Notes under the pieces: generated by a model
What the model was told of the DNA's origin: nothing
Databases searched by the model: none
The model's input: only the letters and a program-made list of their open reading frames with translations
Shown here: one piece after another, positions 40,567 to 41,512 of the stretch
Layout of the letters: every line of letters begins with the position of its first letter
Numbering within the stretch: position 1 is the stretch's first letter
Assembly: GCA_029940695.1 (NCBI GenBank)
Contig: JAPYUP010000012.1
Span: 1 to 41,512 of the forward strand
Reading direction: 5' to 3'
Origin: Candidatus Thalassarchaeaceae archaeon
GTDB lineage: Archaea > Thermoplasmatota > Poseidoniia > Poseidoniales > Thalassarchaeaceae
Length of the DNA: 41,512 nt
Translations under genes and position numbers: made by a program

Positions 40567-41512
40567 GTGAGGAGAGCAGCGGTCCTAGTCGTCATGCTGT
40601 TTGTCCTGCCGTTGCTCGCACAGACTTCCAGCCACTCGGTGGATCCACGCGCCCAGTCAACATCGGGAAGGTCCACCGATGCAGACGTCGCAGTGACCGA
40701 CCTGAACGTCACGACCCCGTCAGCCACGATTTCTGGAGTGCCCACTCTCGCACCACAGATTCACATCATCCGGGTAAGCATACTGAACCTTGGCGGCTCT
40801 TCAGCAGACGGAAACCTGACCCTCGAGGCCAATACTGGCTCAGGCTTTGCAGAGGTGGATGAAAGGCAAATCAACATCAACCCCGGACAGCAAGAGGTTC
40901 ACCTACTCTATTGGGACGCTACCGCAGGCTCCGGATACGGATTGAGGGCGGTTTGGGACGTTAACCTGACGACCTCAACCGACTCCGACGCGAGCAACGA
41001 CGAGATTACCATGTCTGGTATCACCGTCATGTCTGTGGAGGACGCACTATCCATCGCAGATTCCCTACCAGATAACGGAGACACGCTGGCTAGGGCGCAG
41101 TGGGTGGGCGGCATCACCGTGGTTAACACGGGCAACCAACCGGTCAACGTGACTGCACAACTAGCCCTTACCTCCACATCATCTGGAAACCAGATGCAGA
41201 TTCAGTCGACCACAGCGGAGACGCTAGCCGGGAGCCTCGCCAATCCACCCGAGCCTCAGAACCTCTCCCTCAGCTTCGACGGCACGAACCTAGAGGGAAC
41301 CTACACTTTGGCGGGAAACCTATTGATTACAGGCCCTTCTGGGGCTCCGAGCACAGTCACCATCGAGTCACGCACCGTCTCATTCATCGCGCTGAGGGCC
41401 ATGCTGATAGCCGCGAGCAACAGGAACCTCGACCCCGGTGCCGAGACCATCCTCAATTTCATACTGCAGAACTCCGGTGACGAGGGGGACAACTTCACCG
41501 TCACCCAGAGCA
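40567..41512 (+). CDS. Secreted CARDB-like surface protein, 3' end outside the window
   Basis: A gene that is open for 315 codons and runs off the right edge. The product opens with MRRAAVLVVMLFVLPLLAQ, a signal peptide with twin Arg and a hydrophobic core, then secreted beta-rich sequence: VTDLNVTTPSATISG, IHIIRVSILNLGGSSADGNLTLEAN and VTVVNTGNQPVNVTAQ-like stretches typical of CARDB/NEW-type adhesion-like beta domains. Many N-x-T/S sites suggest N-glycosylation. No enzyme motif is seen. It is divergent from the DUF2135-like protein, and both are likely surface components. Confidence 0.8.
   Translation, partial: MRRAAVLVVMLFVLPLLAQTSSHSVDPRAQSTSGRSTDADVAVTDLNVTTPSATISGVPTLAPQIHIIRVSILNLGGSSADGNLTLEANTGSGFAEVDERQININPGQQEVHLLYWDATAGSGYGLRAVWDVNLTTSTDSDASNDEITMSGITVMSVEDALSIADSLPDNGDTLARAQWVGGITVVNTGNQPVNVTAQLALTSTSSGNQMQIQSTTAETLAGSLANPPEPQNLSLSFDGTNLEGTYTLAGNLLITGPSGAPSTVTIESRTVSFIALRAMLIAASNRNLDPGAETILNFILQNSGDEGDNFTVTQS

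Noticed and set aside
1-41512. CRISPR array, insertion sequence, prophage or integrase
   Set aside because: No spaced direct repeats, transposase or integrase motifs were seen. The accessory island at 2.4-6.9 kb has no visible attachment or terminal repeats.

Overview
The window is a compact, mostly intergenic-free piece of an archaeal chromosome. Markers are archaeal DnaG primase, DNA primase large subunit (PriL) with its Fe-S cysteines, a group II chaperonin, deoxyhypusine synthase, a KEOPS Pcc1-like subunit, archaeal 4-phosphopantoate--beta-alanine ligase, MptE-type pterin pyrophosphokinase, a DUF373 protein and a THEP1-type NTPase. Mixed with these are bacterial-style enzymes (PurH, PurN, CBS/CGL transsulfuration, GcvH, enolase, NadC) and large secreted surface proteins. 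Together this suggests a planktonic Thermoplasmatota archaeon of the Poseidoniales (Marine Group II) kind. That placement is inference from gene content; there is no rRNA in the window.

Layout. 0-2.4 kb: a membrane protein and a coupled kinase/MOSC pair. 2.4-6.9 kb: an accessory island with three different sulfotransferases, an FkbM methyltransferase and a GT2 glycosyltransferase, visibly more A+T-rich in places, likely modifying a surface or secreted glycan. 7-8.3 kb: small membrane and anchored surface proteins. 8.4-15.7 kb: chaperonin, PurH, cystathionine beta-synthase facing cystathionine gamma-lyase, a DUF454 protein, PurN and a MobA-like protein. 15.7-17.1 kb: a leftward run of three poorly known genes, one TerB-like. 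17.1-21.5 kb: dnaG behind a long hairpin-rich leader, a membrane-anchored TPR protein and a thioredoxin-fold protein. 21.5-28.4 kb: Lrp/AsnC regulator, a Cys-rich protein, enolase, a SAM decarboxylase/deoxyhypusine synthase pair, an aminotransferase, tRNA-Cys(GCA), a threonine/serine dehydratase and RNase HI. 28.4-32.7 kb: GcvH, a membrane protein, a THEP1 NTPase and an Eco57I-like methyltransferase homologue whose catalytic motif looks lost, behind a coiled-coil/winged-helix partner. 32.7-39.2 kb: an isopropylmalate/isocitrate dehydrogenase-family enzyme, then a leftward cofactor/information-processing run (PriL, DUF373, Pcc1, NadC, phosphopantoate ligase) with MptE divergent from PriL. 39.2 kb to the end: a membrane-anchored protein with two beta-rich repeats, divergent from a secreted CARDB-like protein cut by the window edge.

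The best leads for something new are the pseudo-methyltransferase/winged-helix pair, the sulfation island, the structured dnaG leader and the TerB-like operon. Gene starts were chosen from conserved N-termini, Shine-Dalgarno-like motifs and overlaps; several are ambiguous and say so.
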